64,000 nt of DNA. Source: Bombardia bombarda (Eukaryota; Ascomycota; Sordariomycetes; Sordariales; Lasiosphaeriaceae). The position numbers and the translations under genes were made by a program. The stretch lies in assembly GCA_030512295.1 (NCBI GenBank), contig JAULSR010000004.1, positions 1,984,001-2,048,000 on the forward strand, in the 5' to 3' direction. The notes under the pieces were generated by a model. It did no database searches, was not told where the DNA came from, and worked only from the letters and a program-made list of their open reading frames with translations. Shown here one piece after another: positions 45,033-56,211 of the stretch. How positions within the stretch are numbered: position 1 is the first letter of the stretch; each line of letters begins with the position of its first letter.

Positions 45033-46305
45033 ATGCCTGGGCCTAGCAAACGGTGGGGTAAGTTGCCATCATCATTTCGCTTTTTTTCGCGCGACCCCGC
45101 GAAAAGACACGTCTTGGTGCCCCTCGGTGCCCCTGGCCTGCCCCGCGGCCAAAACCTGGCCACTTGTTCACCACCATGCCTGAGCCCTGAAACGGCCATG
45201 CCATCGTCGGACGAATGAACAAGTGAATGCTGTTGTTCAGATCGTGGAAGCCAACAGAAGGCGTGGGCGCGGGCGCGTGAAGCCTCTGTGTCTAGCAAAC
45301 AAATGTACAGGCAATGTGCTGACGTCTTTATCCCTGACAGAGGAAGAAGAGGAGGACTCCTCGAGCTCCGCTCCGGATTCCCCAGCTGTTGGAGCTGTGC
45401 GACGCAAGTTTGATGACGAGGAGGCCGAAGACAGCGATGTATGTTTGCCCTTGTCTTCAGTCTAGCAACCCTTCCCTATCTCCCTTGCGCCCAATTCGCG
45501 CGCAAAGATTGGCAGCTGACAACCCCGCCATCCAGGTCCTAGAATCGTGGGATGCCGCTGAAGATTCGGAAGTCGAGCGCGAAAAGGCCAAGAAGGCCGC
45601 CGAGGCCAAGGCCAAGGCAGATGCCGAAGCCGCCGCCAAGAAGAAGCCCAAAACCCAGCGCATTGCTGAGCGCCTAGCCGAGCGCGCCCGCGCCCGCGCT
45701 GAGGCAGGGGAGAGCTCCGACGAGGATGAGACTGAGGCCGAGAGGCGTGAGCGCCTGCGCCAAACCGAGATCGAGGCCGACCTCCGTCACGCCGAGGATC
45801 TTTTCAGCGGAATCGGAATCAACACACGTAAAGTTACGACTGCTGCTAACGCAGTAGTGATCGATTCCAGCGATCCGACCAAGACCGTCGATCTGGGCTC
45901 TCTGCCCCTCTTCAACCCCATGACAAAGACCCAGTTCGAACTCTTACGCAACACTCTGATCCCGATTCTGGGCGCCAACGCTAAGAAGGCGCATTATGTC
46001 ATGTTCCTCCAGGAGTTTACCAAGCAGCTCGCCAAGGACCTTCCGAGCGACCAGATCAAAAAGGTTGCTAGCACCTTGACTACACTCAGCAACGAGAGGA
46101 TGAAGGAGGAGAAGGCCGCCGAGAAGGGCGGCAAGAAGTCGAAGGCTGCCAAGTCCAAGACTACCCTTGTTGTCAGCCGTGGTGCCGTTGCCGACACAAC
46201 ACCGTACGACGAGACATACGGAGAGTAAGCGACCCCCAATATCACTTGACCTCCAGACTCTTACGGCCTTGTACTGACATCTTCTTAAGTGACGACTTCA
46301 TGTGA
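45033..46305 (+). CDS. HCR1: Translation initiation factor eIF3 subunit j (HCR1)
   Basis: Four exons, 45033-45057, 45341-45438, 45536-46224 and 46290-46305, give 275 residues. The short first exon encodes MPGPSKRW; the second starts in an acidic block EEEEEDSSSS and ends KFDDEEAEDSD; the third opens VLESWDAAEDSEVE, giving the conserved ESWD motif. Then follow a Lys/Ala/Glu coiled coil, the LRHAEDLFSGIGI segment and a structured core with PLFNPMTKTQFELLRNTL. The last 16-nt exon adds the family's terminal DDFM after YG. eIF3j binds the 40S decoding centre and modulates mRNA binding and recycling. The first intron (283 bp) is unusually long; the final one (65 bp) has GTAAGC and TTAAG ends. The tiny final exon is supported by the conserved C-terminus. 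Confidence 0.93.
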
Positions 46306-47318
46306 AAGGCAACCTAAAGATCATTGAACAATCTTCCCGCGTTGTGCGCCGCGTCCGGCTTTCCTCCTCCTGAGGAGAAAGGTCGCGTCGCCTAGGGCCC
46401 ATCTCGACCCGGGCCGAAAAGAGAGTACAAGCAAAAACTAGCGGTCGCAGATACCAAACTGGCGGATAGCAAAAAGGAAACAAACCGTACCACCTCACCT
46501 CCCTCTCACACGGGTTCATGCTGCCAGAAAGATCGCATAGCTCATCCTCCCCGCGTCCAGGTTGAGGGTGCGTGTATGTGCGCGTGTGTGCATGGTCATG
46601 ACATAGAAGCGGTATCCTCAGAGGAATTTGCAATGGCTGTTTAAATGGGAAACATAGCGAGGCATTGGCGTGAAGATGTGTGCAGTGCAGAGAACAGCAT
46701 GGAAAGGAGTAGAGGGTCCAGACTATAGGTGGCTATTTGAACAATCACTGCGTTGAGTAATTGGCCTTGGCATCTTTGAGTTAGAAATCCAAATATACAT
46801 AACATTTCGCATCTATCGCTCACCACTCTCCTAGATGTACCTGATCAGAGTATTTCGCGACAGATAGATAATAACGACTTGAAAAGGGATTAGTCGTCCC
46901 AATTTACAGAAGAAATCCGATAAAGTGTTTAAATGGGCTTGATTTATACATCGTACATTACTAGCAGGATGATAATAAAGTACCTGACCAGGGCATCAAA
47001 GTCCGCTTTTCGAGCCCCTCGTAGTCCTCAGCGTTATATGCTAGAACATTCCCCTTTTCTACAGCAATCAGCTGACATGATTGAGAAAGTCCCCAACGGA
47101 AAGAGACCTCCATTTCTTCCCAACGCCTTTTCTAATGTGATGATATACGGGAAAGAAAATAACTGAAAAGGAACCCCGCTCGGTCCGTTGTCCGTCCTGT
47201 CCGGCGCCAACCCCCTTCCCCTCCTCCCCTTTTAGAATTTGCCAGTTTTTGTACAAATAATATCACAGAGCAGAGAGTACAATAAAAAGCTGCAGATCGA
47301 GAATCACATGGTCATACA
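46306..47318. other. Convergent 3' flanks of eIF3j and MDM31
   Basis: No gene supported; 3' UTRs of both genes and AT-rich filler. Confidence 0.55.
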
Positions 47319-49696
47319 TTACATTAAATCCCCCGCCACACCAGCCAGCAGTGCATGGACGACCAGACTGACCGTCCACAGCCCGACGCGCTTGAACCGA
47401 CGCACGCGGCTCTGCTGGTCCTCGACGTTGCGAGCAAAGGCCGAGTATACCTCGGCACTGGTATCATCCAGGAGCCCGCAGTCATAAACGGTCCAGGAGC
47501 CGTCGAAATCCGTCGCACGCTTGACAATGCGACAGTTGATGGGGATGTAGGTGCGCTTGGCGTTGATGTATGCCACGATAGGGCGCACGAGAGCTTGATT
47601 CACATAGCTGATGTGCGGGTTGTTGAATAGCGGAACTGCGGCGCGCACGTCGTTTAAGTGTATGCGCATGTCCATGACCAAGTAGGCCGGTGCCTCTTCT
47701 TCCGCGTGAGAATGGCTAGTGGTAGTAGTAGTATTTATGGTTGATACTGGGTGTGGTGTTGATGTTTCCCCCGTGTGAGTGGGTGTTAGGTGGAAATCGT
47801 CCGCCTCTATAGGCGTATCCTTGTTGGTTTTGTCATCGCTTTCGTATTCCCAGCTGCGGGCGCCGTGGGTGTCTAACATCTTCAGGTACCTGTTGCCCAT
47901 TACAGCTTCTTCCATCTTGTCGTAAAATTCGGCCACAACTTTGCCAATACCCTCTTCTGGGTCGGCGGGGAACATGACGTCGGCCACAATGTCGACGTTG
48001 CCCTCGTATATCCACCCAAATGGCCCTGTGACGCCGCGGTTCAAATGGTCGATTTTTAGACCATCAATCCGTAGTCGCGAAAACTTTTTCCACATAGCGG
48101 CTGATCCAGGTTCGTCGCGACGGCCGTTCTCGGTGGAGGAGACGCCGTGTATCTGGCGGGGGTGGATGGTGAATAGCGAGCCGTCGTAAGAACCCGACAT
48201 ATGCGATGCCGATAGCCAGTCGTAGAAGAGCCACTGTTTTCGTAATTGAGGAAGCTCGCATGAGAAGATGGAGACGGAGAAGGGGCGGAAACCACCGGGC
48301 TGGTGTATTGTGACCAAAAGGTCCTCGAGCTTGAAATGGTCCAGCTCAAAGTCGCCAGGGTTGTGCTCGTGTCTGTAGCTGAGGGGGTCTTCTCCTTCGC
48401 TCGACCAGTGGACCGAGGTTCTGTCCACAACTCCGCGAACCCCCTTAACCTCTACGTCCTTCAGAAGACCCTTCCCATTCCACCACTTAATAAAAGACAG
48501 AGTGACGTTAACAGTATCAATCGTCACGTCGAACTGTGTATAATTCCCGTCCTCCTCCTCCACAAGAGCTATTTCGTGGTCAGCCTGCCTGGCTGCGGCG
48601 GCTTCGGCTGCGGCGTTAGAGGACCCCTTCATGACGGATGACTTGACCAAACCTGGCCTCCGCGAAACAAACACGTTGCGGAACGTAATGACATTATCTT
48701 TCCACTTTGGCACTATCGCCGACTCGAAGACAACGGTAAGCCCTGCTGATTGTGTCAGGTAGTCACCAATCCATTTTGCCAGGGTTTCTAAAACGATCTG
48801 GTTAGTCCTGTTCTTAGCTTCGAAGCTTTGAAAGATTGTCACATACCCTGTGCAAAAACTGTGTTGATAAAAAGAATAATGCCGGAAAAGAAGGTCGTCG
48901 TTCCAACCAAGATCCACACCAGGTGCCCGAACAAAAACCAAGACACAAACGCCCCCCACTCATCGGCATTCCAAGGCCGCATGCTTCTGATGGAAAACCA
49001 CTTGAAGCGTACCTTGAGTCGTTCCCAGAAACCGCTTGCGGCCGCGAGTAGCTCCTCCTTGGTGGGTCGATGCGGCATCTTGGGCAGGTGCAGGTACTTG
49101 GACATGGAGTTCGCCAAAGACTCGCTCTCGGAGAGGTGTGCATTCGTTGATGGGTCGGTGGGTTCTACAGGTTTTTGCTGTACGTCTGGTGTCTTTTGGG
49201 AGACATCGGCAGTCCCTTTCTTGTCCCTATCTCCTCGTCCGCCCGAGCTCGCAGTCCTCTTCCCCCGCGACGCACGGATCTGGCCGCGACAAGTGGTTCT
49301 TTGGTTGAAAAGCCAGGCTTGCCGGGCCAAGTGACTTATCTTGGCTTTCTGAACAGCGGCCCCTGACAGTAGTGCAGAGTCGGCGGCTGCGGTGCATGTC
49401 GTTACAGCCGAGCCGGCCGAGGACGGGTTACTCAAGCCGAACAAGAGCAAGCCGCCCGAAGTGCAGCTCCTCCGAACATTGTAGGACGACATGCGCGACG
49501 AGGGTGGTGGCGGAGGAGGGCATCGTGAGGAGTGAAAGAATCGCGACGTCAGAGTGGAGTTTGGTCTGTACAGCGAGTGTCCGAAGCCTACATGGCTCAG
49601 TGGTGGCTGGCGGCCGGGGAGTCTGGCAGTGAAGGAATCTCTTATCGAGGCCCAGAAATGGCGGCCCAGCTGGGTCGTCGTGGCGCTAGTAGACAT
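47319..49696 (-). CDS. MDM31: Mitochondrial distribution and morphology protein MDM31/MDM32 family
   Basis: Two exons on the minus strand, 49696-48847 and 48787-47319, with a 59 bp intron (GTATGT donor, TTTAG acceptor), give 772 residues. The N-terminus MSTSATTTQLGRHFWASIRD is a plausible presequence with a later cleavage-type FFHSSRCP; an in-frame ATG at 49756 is an alternative. Family landmarks are the pre-membrane segment RFKWFSIRSMRPWNADEWGA, the membrane helix WFLFGHLVWILVGTTTFFSG, then TLAKWIGDYLT, FESAIVPKWKDNVITFRNVF and SRLRIDGLKIDHLNRGVTGP-type sequence. A second hydrophobic helix lies near the C-terminus (VGLWTVSLVVHALLAGVAGD). Mdm31 and Mdm32 are inner-membrane proteins needed for mitochondrial shape, nucleoid stability and phospholipid transport. 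Divergent from PNO1, 665 bp apart. Confidence 0.93.
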
Positions 49697-50361
49697 TGTT
49701 GAAAGGCATACTGAGACACATGAAGGTGAGGTCGGCGACAACGACCGAATGTTCATGCCATGACTGAGAAGGCCTGGGCTACGCTGCGCTGGAGAATTAG
49801 TTGCACCGGTTGACGGAGGCTGTGGTTGGAAATAGCTACTACCTAGAGAAGGGAGGCAGGTAGGTTGGAAATCGAGAACTGGGAATGATGGAGGTCGCGC
49901 GTGGAGCGTTACCAACCTGGAACCTTCGTGCCCGGTAAACGCCTGCCGCTCCGTCAATGACGACTGCAAGGATTGGCGCTAGTACGTACTCTCGAGGTAC
50001 AATGCATGTACATGTACATACAGCACGCGGCTGGCAAGGGCCAGCGCCCGCTCTGGCCGCAAGCCCGCAACGCCTGCAACGCCTGCAACGCCTGCACACG
50101 AAAAAGTTAGACAGGCGGCCAAGCCAGCCAATCGATAAGCCCGGGGTATCGCTGTGGGTCCACGGTTTTTTTGAATAATTTCTAACCCCCACTATCGAAA
50201 TACGGGTGCAGGCCGCAAACTCAGCGGGCGCACCTGGACTAGGACGACGGCTTTCGCGATCAATCTCGGACCTTTTTCTCGACGACATTCTCGGCCCCTT
50301 CTGCGCACCACCCAATACACCACTAGTAGTCGAGATCTCATAACAACGCCCCGCCGCCAAG
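49697..50361. other. Divergent promoter between MDM31 and PNO1
   Basis: Holds a 9-bp repeat of CAACGCCTG type at about 50067-50095 and no separate gene. Confidence 0.55.
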
Positions 50362-51531
50362 ATGCCTGCGCCCACAGCGCTCCTCCAGCCGACGGCTGCG
50401 CCCGAGGCTGTAGCGCTCCCCACCGCCGACCAGGATGACGAGTTCCTCCTCGATGCCCAGGACGTCAACCTTGCTGATCCTACCGTAGCCGAACCCCCGA
50501 CGAACTCAGAAGATACAGAGATGGCTGTTGATGAAGAAGGGCGGCCCAGATTTGCGCCTGGCAAGGACGTTGTACGTGCCCGTTGCCATCGTGGAGCCTG
50601 AGTGTGCGTCTCTCACTGACACTGCGCTCGTCACTTCAGGACCCAGTCCGCCGCTCTGAAACGAGAAAGATCCCGATTCCGCCAAACCGCATGTCTGCTC
50701 TCAAGGGCAATTGGAGCAAGGTACGTTATATTATCCACTCCGCCCCCCGGATTTGCCCCTATTTATTGGCCTCGCTAACACTCTGTCTAGATGTAAGAAC
50801 TTCTGGCTACCCAAACAAGACAAAACGTCGAGTCACATGACATACTGACAGCGACTTCTCTCACAGCTACCCTCCACTCGTGGAGCACTGCAAGCTCCAG
50901 GTCCGGATGAACACCAAGGAGAAGCGGGTAGAGCTGCGATCCAGCAAGTTCACAACAAGCACCGAGTCCCTCCAGATGGGCGCCGATTTCGTCTCTGCCT
51001 TTGCCATGGGCTTCGATATTGATGACGCGATTGCCCTCCTCCGCCTCGACTCCTTGTACATTCAGTCGTTTGACATCAAAGATGTTCGCCAGACGCTCGG
51101 CACAGATGCGTTGGGACGCGCGATCGGAAGAATCGCAGGAAAGGACGGCGTAAGCAACCAGAGCTACATCTACCACAAGGGAGGATGTTTTGCTGATTCA
51201 AGTGTCTTTGCCAGAAAACCAAATTCGCCATTGAGAACGGTAAGCACCAAATATCATCAAAATCGCATCCAAGAAAGTATCCGCTGACCCTATATCCTAG
51301 CTACAAAAACTCGTGTTGTGCTTGCAGGCTCAAGAGTTCACATTCTTGGAGCGTTTGAGAACATTGGAATGGCCCGTGAAAGGTACGTATCATTGAACGT
51401 GGAATTCGTCATCCAGGAGGACGTCATTCTAACATCAACGCAGTATCGTGTCATTGGTACTTGGCGCTCAACCCGGCAAGGTCTATAACAACCTCAGGAT
51501 AATGGCCGGGAGAATGAAGGAAAGATTTTAG
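50362..51531 (+). CDS. PNO1: PNO1/DIM2 KH-domain pre-rRNA processing protein, with a 2-nt microexon
   Basis: Seven exons give 256 residues, the family length: 50362-50571, 50640-50720, 50791-50792, 50867-51149, 51215-51239, 51301-51382 and 51444-51531. The N-terminus is acidic; exon 2 encodes DPVRRSETRKIPIPPNRMSA and ends NWSK. The conserved next residues IYPPLVEHCKLQVRMN need two bases (AT) that sit alone between two complete introns, one of 70 bp (GTACGT ... CTAAC ... CTAG) and one of 74 bp (GTAAGA ... CTGAC ... CACAG). The KH region follows (GADFVSAFAMGFDIDDAIAL, IGRIAGKDG, TRVVLAGSRVHILGAFENIG), and the C-terminus NNLRIMAGRMKERF is typical. PNO1 binds 20S pre-rRNA with Nob1 in 40S maturation in the nucleolus and cytoplasm. 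The small exons at 51215 and 51301 are also supported by the conserved frame. Confidence 0.95.
50791..50792 (+). other. 2-nt microexon of PNO1
   Basis: AT between acceptor TCTAG and donor GTAAGA. With the first base of the next exon it forms an Ile codon. Confidence 0.8.
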
Positions 51532-51937
51532 AGTGCGACACCATCAGTCATGAATGAGAAACCGAAAAAGATTTAAAGAGGGGACCACTAACGGAAATCG
51601 GAAAGGGCGTTCAGGAGCTATCTTATCCACACAAGGGTATTTTGACACAAGGGCGGCGAATTTTTGCCGTAAACGGGGCTAGCAAAGGAATATATGAGAG
51701 AATCAACTGGCTAGGGGACTGTGGCTAAAAGTCAACACCCCGCCAGAGGCAGAGAGGACTGACTACATGAAGCATGACCTGTTGCGAGGTCACCACCCAC
51801 TCAGAGATGATTTGCAAAATGATTATGAGAAACTTTATGTAGACCAAAATAAAAAAAATTGTAAAAGCAAATTCCGGGGTATCATGTGGCATCCTGGCTG
51901 TCCTGGAGCTCGTCTTCCCCAAACTCCACGCCATCCC
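51532..51937. other. Convergent 3' flanks of PNO1 and Rad60-like gene
   Basis: 406 bp, no gene seen. Confidence 0.6.
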
Positions 51938-53362
51938 TCATTTCATATGAACCTCCAACTGGTTTGTGTCATCCAGGTCGATGTCGGCGTTGACCACAAG
52001 AGTATCTTCATCCAGTCTCTCGCCGTCGAAATAAATAGCGAGATTCTGATCCGGCTGGACGTCACGATTCTTCCGGAAGGCGGCAATAAGTACCTCCACG
52101 GTTGTGTCGTCCTGGATTGTAATCTTGAGAGGATCAAGATCTTTTGCTTTAAGCACCACCTTGATCCCCTTTCGTTTCTCCTCAGCCGGCGGCGTCCCGG
52201 CCTCCTCCTCATCCAACCGAAAGGGATCATCATCATCCACCAAGCCCATTTGCACCTTCCTCTCGTGCTCCTTTTTCTCCAGATACTTGGCATAGGCGTC
52301 CTCCGTCCAGACCTCGAGATGCAGCCCGCCTTTCGCACTCTTTATGTAGCCATCGCCCGAGTCCCTCATCACGCCATCTGAATCGACCTTGACACCCAGA
52401 GAGGCGGCGCTGTTGTGGCTGTAGATCTTGTTACCCTTCCACGTAAGAAACAGCTTGCTCGCCTCCTCGTCGCTGATGAAAAACCCGCGTGACCGTTGTA
52501 GTGAGATCCACGTGTCTAGGATCAGCTTCAGGTTTTGTTTGAGTCTGCGCTTTGCCCTGAGCTCGTGCAAGTCTGGATCTCGGGACGTGATCAAGACATT
52601 GATAATCACGTCCTGGTTGGACTTTTGTAGCTCTTGGGCTTTGGTGATCCAGGCGCTGAACTCGTCTGCTTCTGCGGGTTCGTCGATTGCTTGAAGGCCT
52701 GAGTCCGAGTCCGAGTCTTCGGGGACGTTTTTGGAGTCGTCGATGATTTGTACAGGAGAAGAGCTGCCGATGGGGCGAGTCGGCGAATCGAGCCGGGGGA
52801 TACGAAAGTTCGGGTCATCATCGACTGGGATGGCCTTCTTCCAACCTGGACGAGCATCGGCATGAGCGGAGGAGGGTTTTCTGGGTGTCGGGGTCCTATC
52901 TGCTCTGGTGACCTCCTTGCCCTTTCCTTTTACGTCCATGATCAGTTCGTCGTCGGAATCGTCGGTTGCCAAAGATGATTTGCGACGAGTGGATTGTCGA
53001 ACGGAGGGCGTGGATTCACTGAATTCGGGAGTCAGCTTTTGCAGCAAAAATAAAGGTAGAAGAAACTGAAGATTAACTCACCTTGACCGTGTTCTTTCAC
53101 TCTCAGCCTCCAAGGACACCTTTCTGCGCTTGCGATCAGGCTGCTTCTCAGGGGGTGATGACTGCCGCCCAGTCTCAGTCTTTTCCTCTTCCTCAACATT
53201 GACGGCGACGTCCTCGAGAGCCATAGGAAATACATCGTTGGTTCGCCGGAAAAAATCGAGAGCCGCCTCGGGCGCATCAGGGACAACCGCATCGGCCGAC
53301 TTCCGTGGTACTGTGCGCTTAAATGGCAGCTTCTTCTTCCTAGGAGGCTCCAGAGATGCCAT
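51938..53362 (-). CDS. Rad60/Esc2/NIP45-type SUMO-like domain protein
   Basis: Two exons on the minus strand, 53362-53082 and 53018-51938, with a 63 bp intron (GTGAGT donor, TTCAG acceptor), give 453 residues. The N-terminal half is polar, with basic clusters (RKKKLPFKRTVPRKS, DRKRRKVS) that look like nuclear localisation signals, and acidic/Ser stretches resembling SUMO-interaction motifs (DDSDDELIMDV, VQIIDDS). Two SUMO-like domains follow: the first around INVLITSRDPDLHELRAKRR, the second at the C-terminus (KITIQDDTTVEVLIAAF ... IYFDGERLDEDTLV). This is the layout of Rad60 (fission yeast), Esc2 (budding yeast) and NIP45, which couple SUMO conjugation to replication-fork and recombination repair. 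Confidence 0.9.
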
Positions 53363-54384
53363 AGTGTTAGGAGTAGCGAGGCGGACGCGCCCGATGTCGA
53401 GATGGCGGGCGATAAAGGAAATCCTGGAACCACTGCTGCTGAGGGAGGAGTGAGGAAGATACTGAGTCAAGAGTATAATCGAGAAGAGCGACGGGGGGCC
53501 GAACAAGCGCTGGTGGGTTGTTTATATGCCGGTTTTGCTTTTCCTTAATCGATTTGTTGTCGGAGCAACTTGGTGTATTGCATGTTCCGGGAAGTTGATT
53601 TTGTTGGCTCTTTAATTCTTTGTGGTAAAGGGGGGAGCTGTTGAGAGGTGTTAAAGTGGTGATAGAGCCAAGCGCGTTCCCTGGCCGCATGGACAAAAAA
53701 ACGGCGACAAGACGCGGAATGCTATCGTTAGGCGGGGTATAAGGTAGAAGATTCGGAGAACTGGCAAGCACAGGCACGCACAGGCACGCATTGTGCCAGG
53801 TACCAAGCTGTGGAGTATGCCTGGACAGTGGGCAGAAGTGGGGTAGACTACGCGGGGTAGTGACTTCTCTGAATGGGGGTCGGGTCGGGGTCGCGGCCCC
53901 AGGCTTGCAGCCCAGACTCGCGACATCCTATTGAATCTGAATCGTATTGAGTCGGGCTCACCTTGAAATGCCCAGCCGGCTCGCCCGCTGGGAGGGCGCT
54001 GTTTAGTAAAACCACCATATAAAAGTGGAGTCAGCCGAGGTTCCTGGCCCGAAATAGGATAAAACACTAACTACGGGATACACACTACCTACACTATACA
54101 CAGGGGGGCTCCTGCAGAAGCCGACGACGGGTATTGTTAGCACTCATTGGAATGCAGAGGCGAGCTCATCTCTTCTCCTTTTTGATGGAAAAAAAAAGTT
54201 GAGCGCATGTAGCTACCTTATCATTCTCGCAGCGCTAAGTTTTATCACCATTTACAATTATAAACCATTCCATCTCTGATTCGATTCGCGACGTCGAAGA
54301 CGTGAAGTTGGCCCGTCACACGATCAGGATACAATCGTGTCTCATATTTACATCTCACAAGAGCAAGTCATCTTCCGTGGCACA
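53363..54384. other. Divergent promoter region between Rad60-like and dienoyl-CoA reductase genes
   Basis: About 1 kb, no gene supported on either strand. Confidence 0.55.
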
Positions 54385-55617
54385 ATGGCCGTTCCACGCT
54401 CCGAGTATCTGAGTTCGGCATGGGCAGATGGGATTTTTGGTAGGTGGAATGTGAAAGAAAACGAGCAATCCGGGCTCAATTGAGAGAATGATGAGGTAGA
54501 ATTATCACTTCACGATACAACCGAGACTGACATTGGTGCCAACTTCGACATGTAGCCAACCGAGTGCTGTTCATCACAGGCGGAGCCGGTTCCATCGGAA
54601 GTGCGCAAACGCGGGCCCTTGTCCACCTCGGGGCGGATGCCTGCATCATAGGCCGCAGTGTTGAGAAGACCGAGGCTGCCGCAAAAGAGGTCGCCAAGGT
54701 GCGGTCGGGTGCCCGTGTTCTGGGCATCGGCGGTGTCGATGTTCGAAATGTGCGTCGGTACTCAGACTTGACTTCCAGCTTTCGGGCATGCTGTTCTTTG
54801 CTAACCAGTGGCTGCATGTGCTACACAGTTCGACAACCTCAAGGCCGCTGCCGATCGATGCGCCAAGGAGCTGGGAGGAATTGACTTTGTTGTGTAAGAC
54901 AAGACCCCTATTCTGCATGCATCTATGATCTATGTACCCTAACTGACGCAGCTTCTTGTTGAACCTACTGTGTACAGCGCTGGCGCTGCAGGGAACTTCA
55001 TCGCGCCTATATCTGCCTTGAGTCCCAATGCCTTCAAGACCGTCATGGACATTGACACTATCGGCACCTTCAACACCATCAAGGCCACCATCCCCTACCT
55101 CATTGAGTCTGCGGCCAAAAACCCCAACCCCAACCCATCCGGAACCACGGGAGGTCGCCTGCTGTCAACTTCTGCCACATTTCACTATACGGGCATGCCA
55201 CTGCAGTCTCACGTCTCTGCTGCCAAGGCGGCCATCGACTCCCTGATGGGCAGCGTCGCCCTCGAGTACGGGCCATATGGCATCACGGCCAACTGCGTCG
55301 CTCCCGGCGCCATCGAGGGCACCGAAGGCATGGAGCGCCTAGCCAGCAGCGTGATAGACGAGAATGCCAAGACCAGGGCTGTCCCGAGTGGAAGATGGGG
55401 AACGGTGCGCGACATTGCCGACGCCACCGTGTTCGCCTTTAGCGACGCTGGCAACTATGTTAATGGCACCACCCTCGTTGTCGACGGTGCCGGCTGGAGG
55501 CGCCAGGGCGGCTTGGGGGTCGGCATCGACCCAAGCATGCAATACCCCGACTTTTTGCTTGCTGGAGAGATCAGCAAGCACCTGAAGGACGGGAGAAAGT
55601 CAAAGTCAAAGATCTAA
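54385..55617 (+). CDS. Peroxisomal 2,4-dienoyl-CoA reductase-type SDR (SPS19/DECR2-like)
   Basis: Four exons, 54385-54439, 54556-54749, 54829-54893 and 54978-55617, give 317 residues. Exon 1 encodes MAVPRSEYLSSAWADGIF; exon 2 restores ANRVLFITGGAGSIGSAQTR, the Rossmann glycine motif. DFVVAGAAGNFIAPISALS is the characteristic NAG-region sequence. Instead of the usual YxxxK the active-site region reads SHVSAAKAA, with no tyrosine four residues before the lysine, which is typical of the dienoyl-CoA reductase subgroup. The C-terminus is SKI, an SKL-like peroxisomal targeting signal. The enzyme uses NADPH to reduce 2,4-dienoyl-CoA intermediates in beta-oxidation of unsaturated fatty acids. Introns are 116, 79 and 84 bp, the second with a GTGCGT donor. 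Confidence 0.92.
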
Positions 55618-56211
55618 TGTTTGGGTCCGATAAGTTCAGTTGATTGCAAATATCTCTCTTTATAGCTGTAAATGATGTTTGTATGCTTGTTCATACCACT
55701 TGCTAATAGAAGAACTTGAATCATCCTACTCTCCGATGACATTACCTCAATCTTTTCTGAAAGCTCACTTACTATTTACTATTACGTAGTCTTCCAACCG
55801 TAGACGAAAGGCGGCACCACCGGCAATTCGAAGCCGGGAATCGGGATAGCTAACTGGAACCAGGAGCTGGATTTGCCCCCCCCTGTCTTTACCTGCAGCT
55901 ACTCCTCACTTGTATCCACCTACAGAGCGACTTCCACGCATAATCAAGCTTCGGGAGACTTGAAAAAGAAAAACTACCCTCTCAAGCGCCCTCTCATGCA
56001 GTTTTTTTTAATGGATTCGACCAGTGAGATGCGCCACGGAAATCGTGTGGGTGGGGTGGTCCTGACTATGCTATCGTTTGACCGAATCTGGGTGTCATGA
56101 ACTGCTTGGGTATATATCTATGATTCCCCGTCGCTGGACAGCCTGGAAAAAGAAGCGTTGTCGACGAGGATCTCTGTTCCCCCGCGTGGTAAGATATCCG
56201 ATATCGCCACC
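55618..56211. other. Intergenic before the acid phosphatase-like gene
   Basis: 3' UTR of the dienoyl-CoA reductase, then the promoter of the next gene, with a TATA-like site at 56111. No gene. Confidence 0.55.
56111..56117 (+). promoter_or_regulatory. TATA-like box of acid phosphatase-like gene
   Basis: TATATAT, 95 bp upstream of the ATG at 56212. Confidence 0.4.

Noticed and set aside
49839..50564. 241-residue minus-strand ORF over the MDM31/PNO1 promoter and PNO1 exon 1
   Set aside because: No resemblance to a protein family; overlaps well-supported PNO1 coding sequence and the divergent promoter.
54290..54384. Possible structured RNA with CGTCGAAGACG
   Set aside because: Compared with a 5S rRNA or snRNA layout, no internal control regions or matching domains were seen; more likely the leader of the reductase gene.
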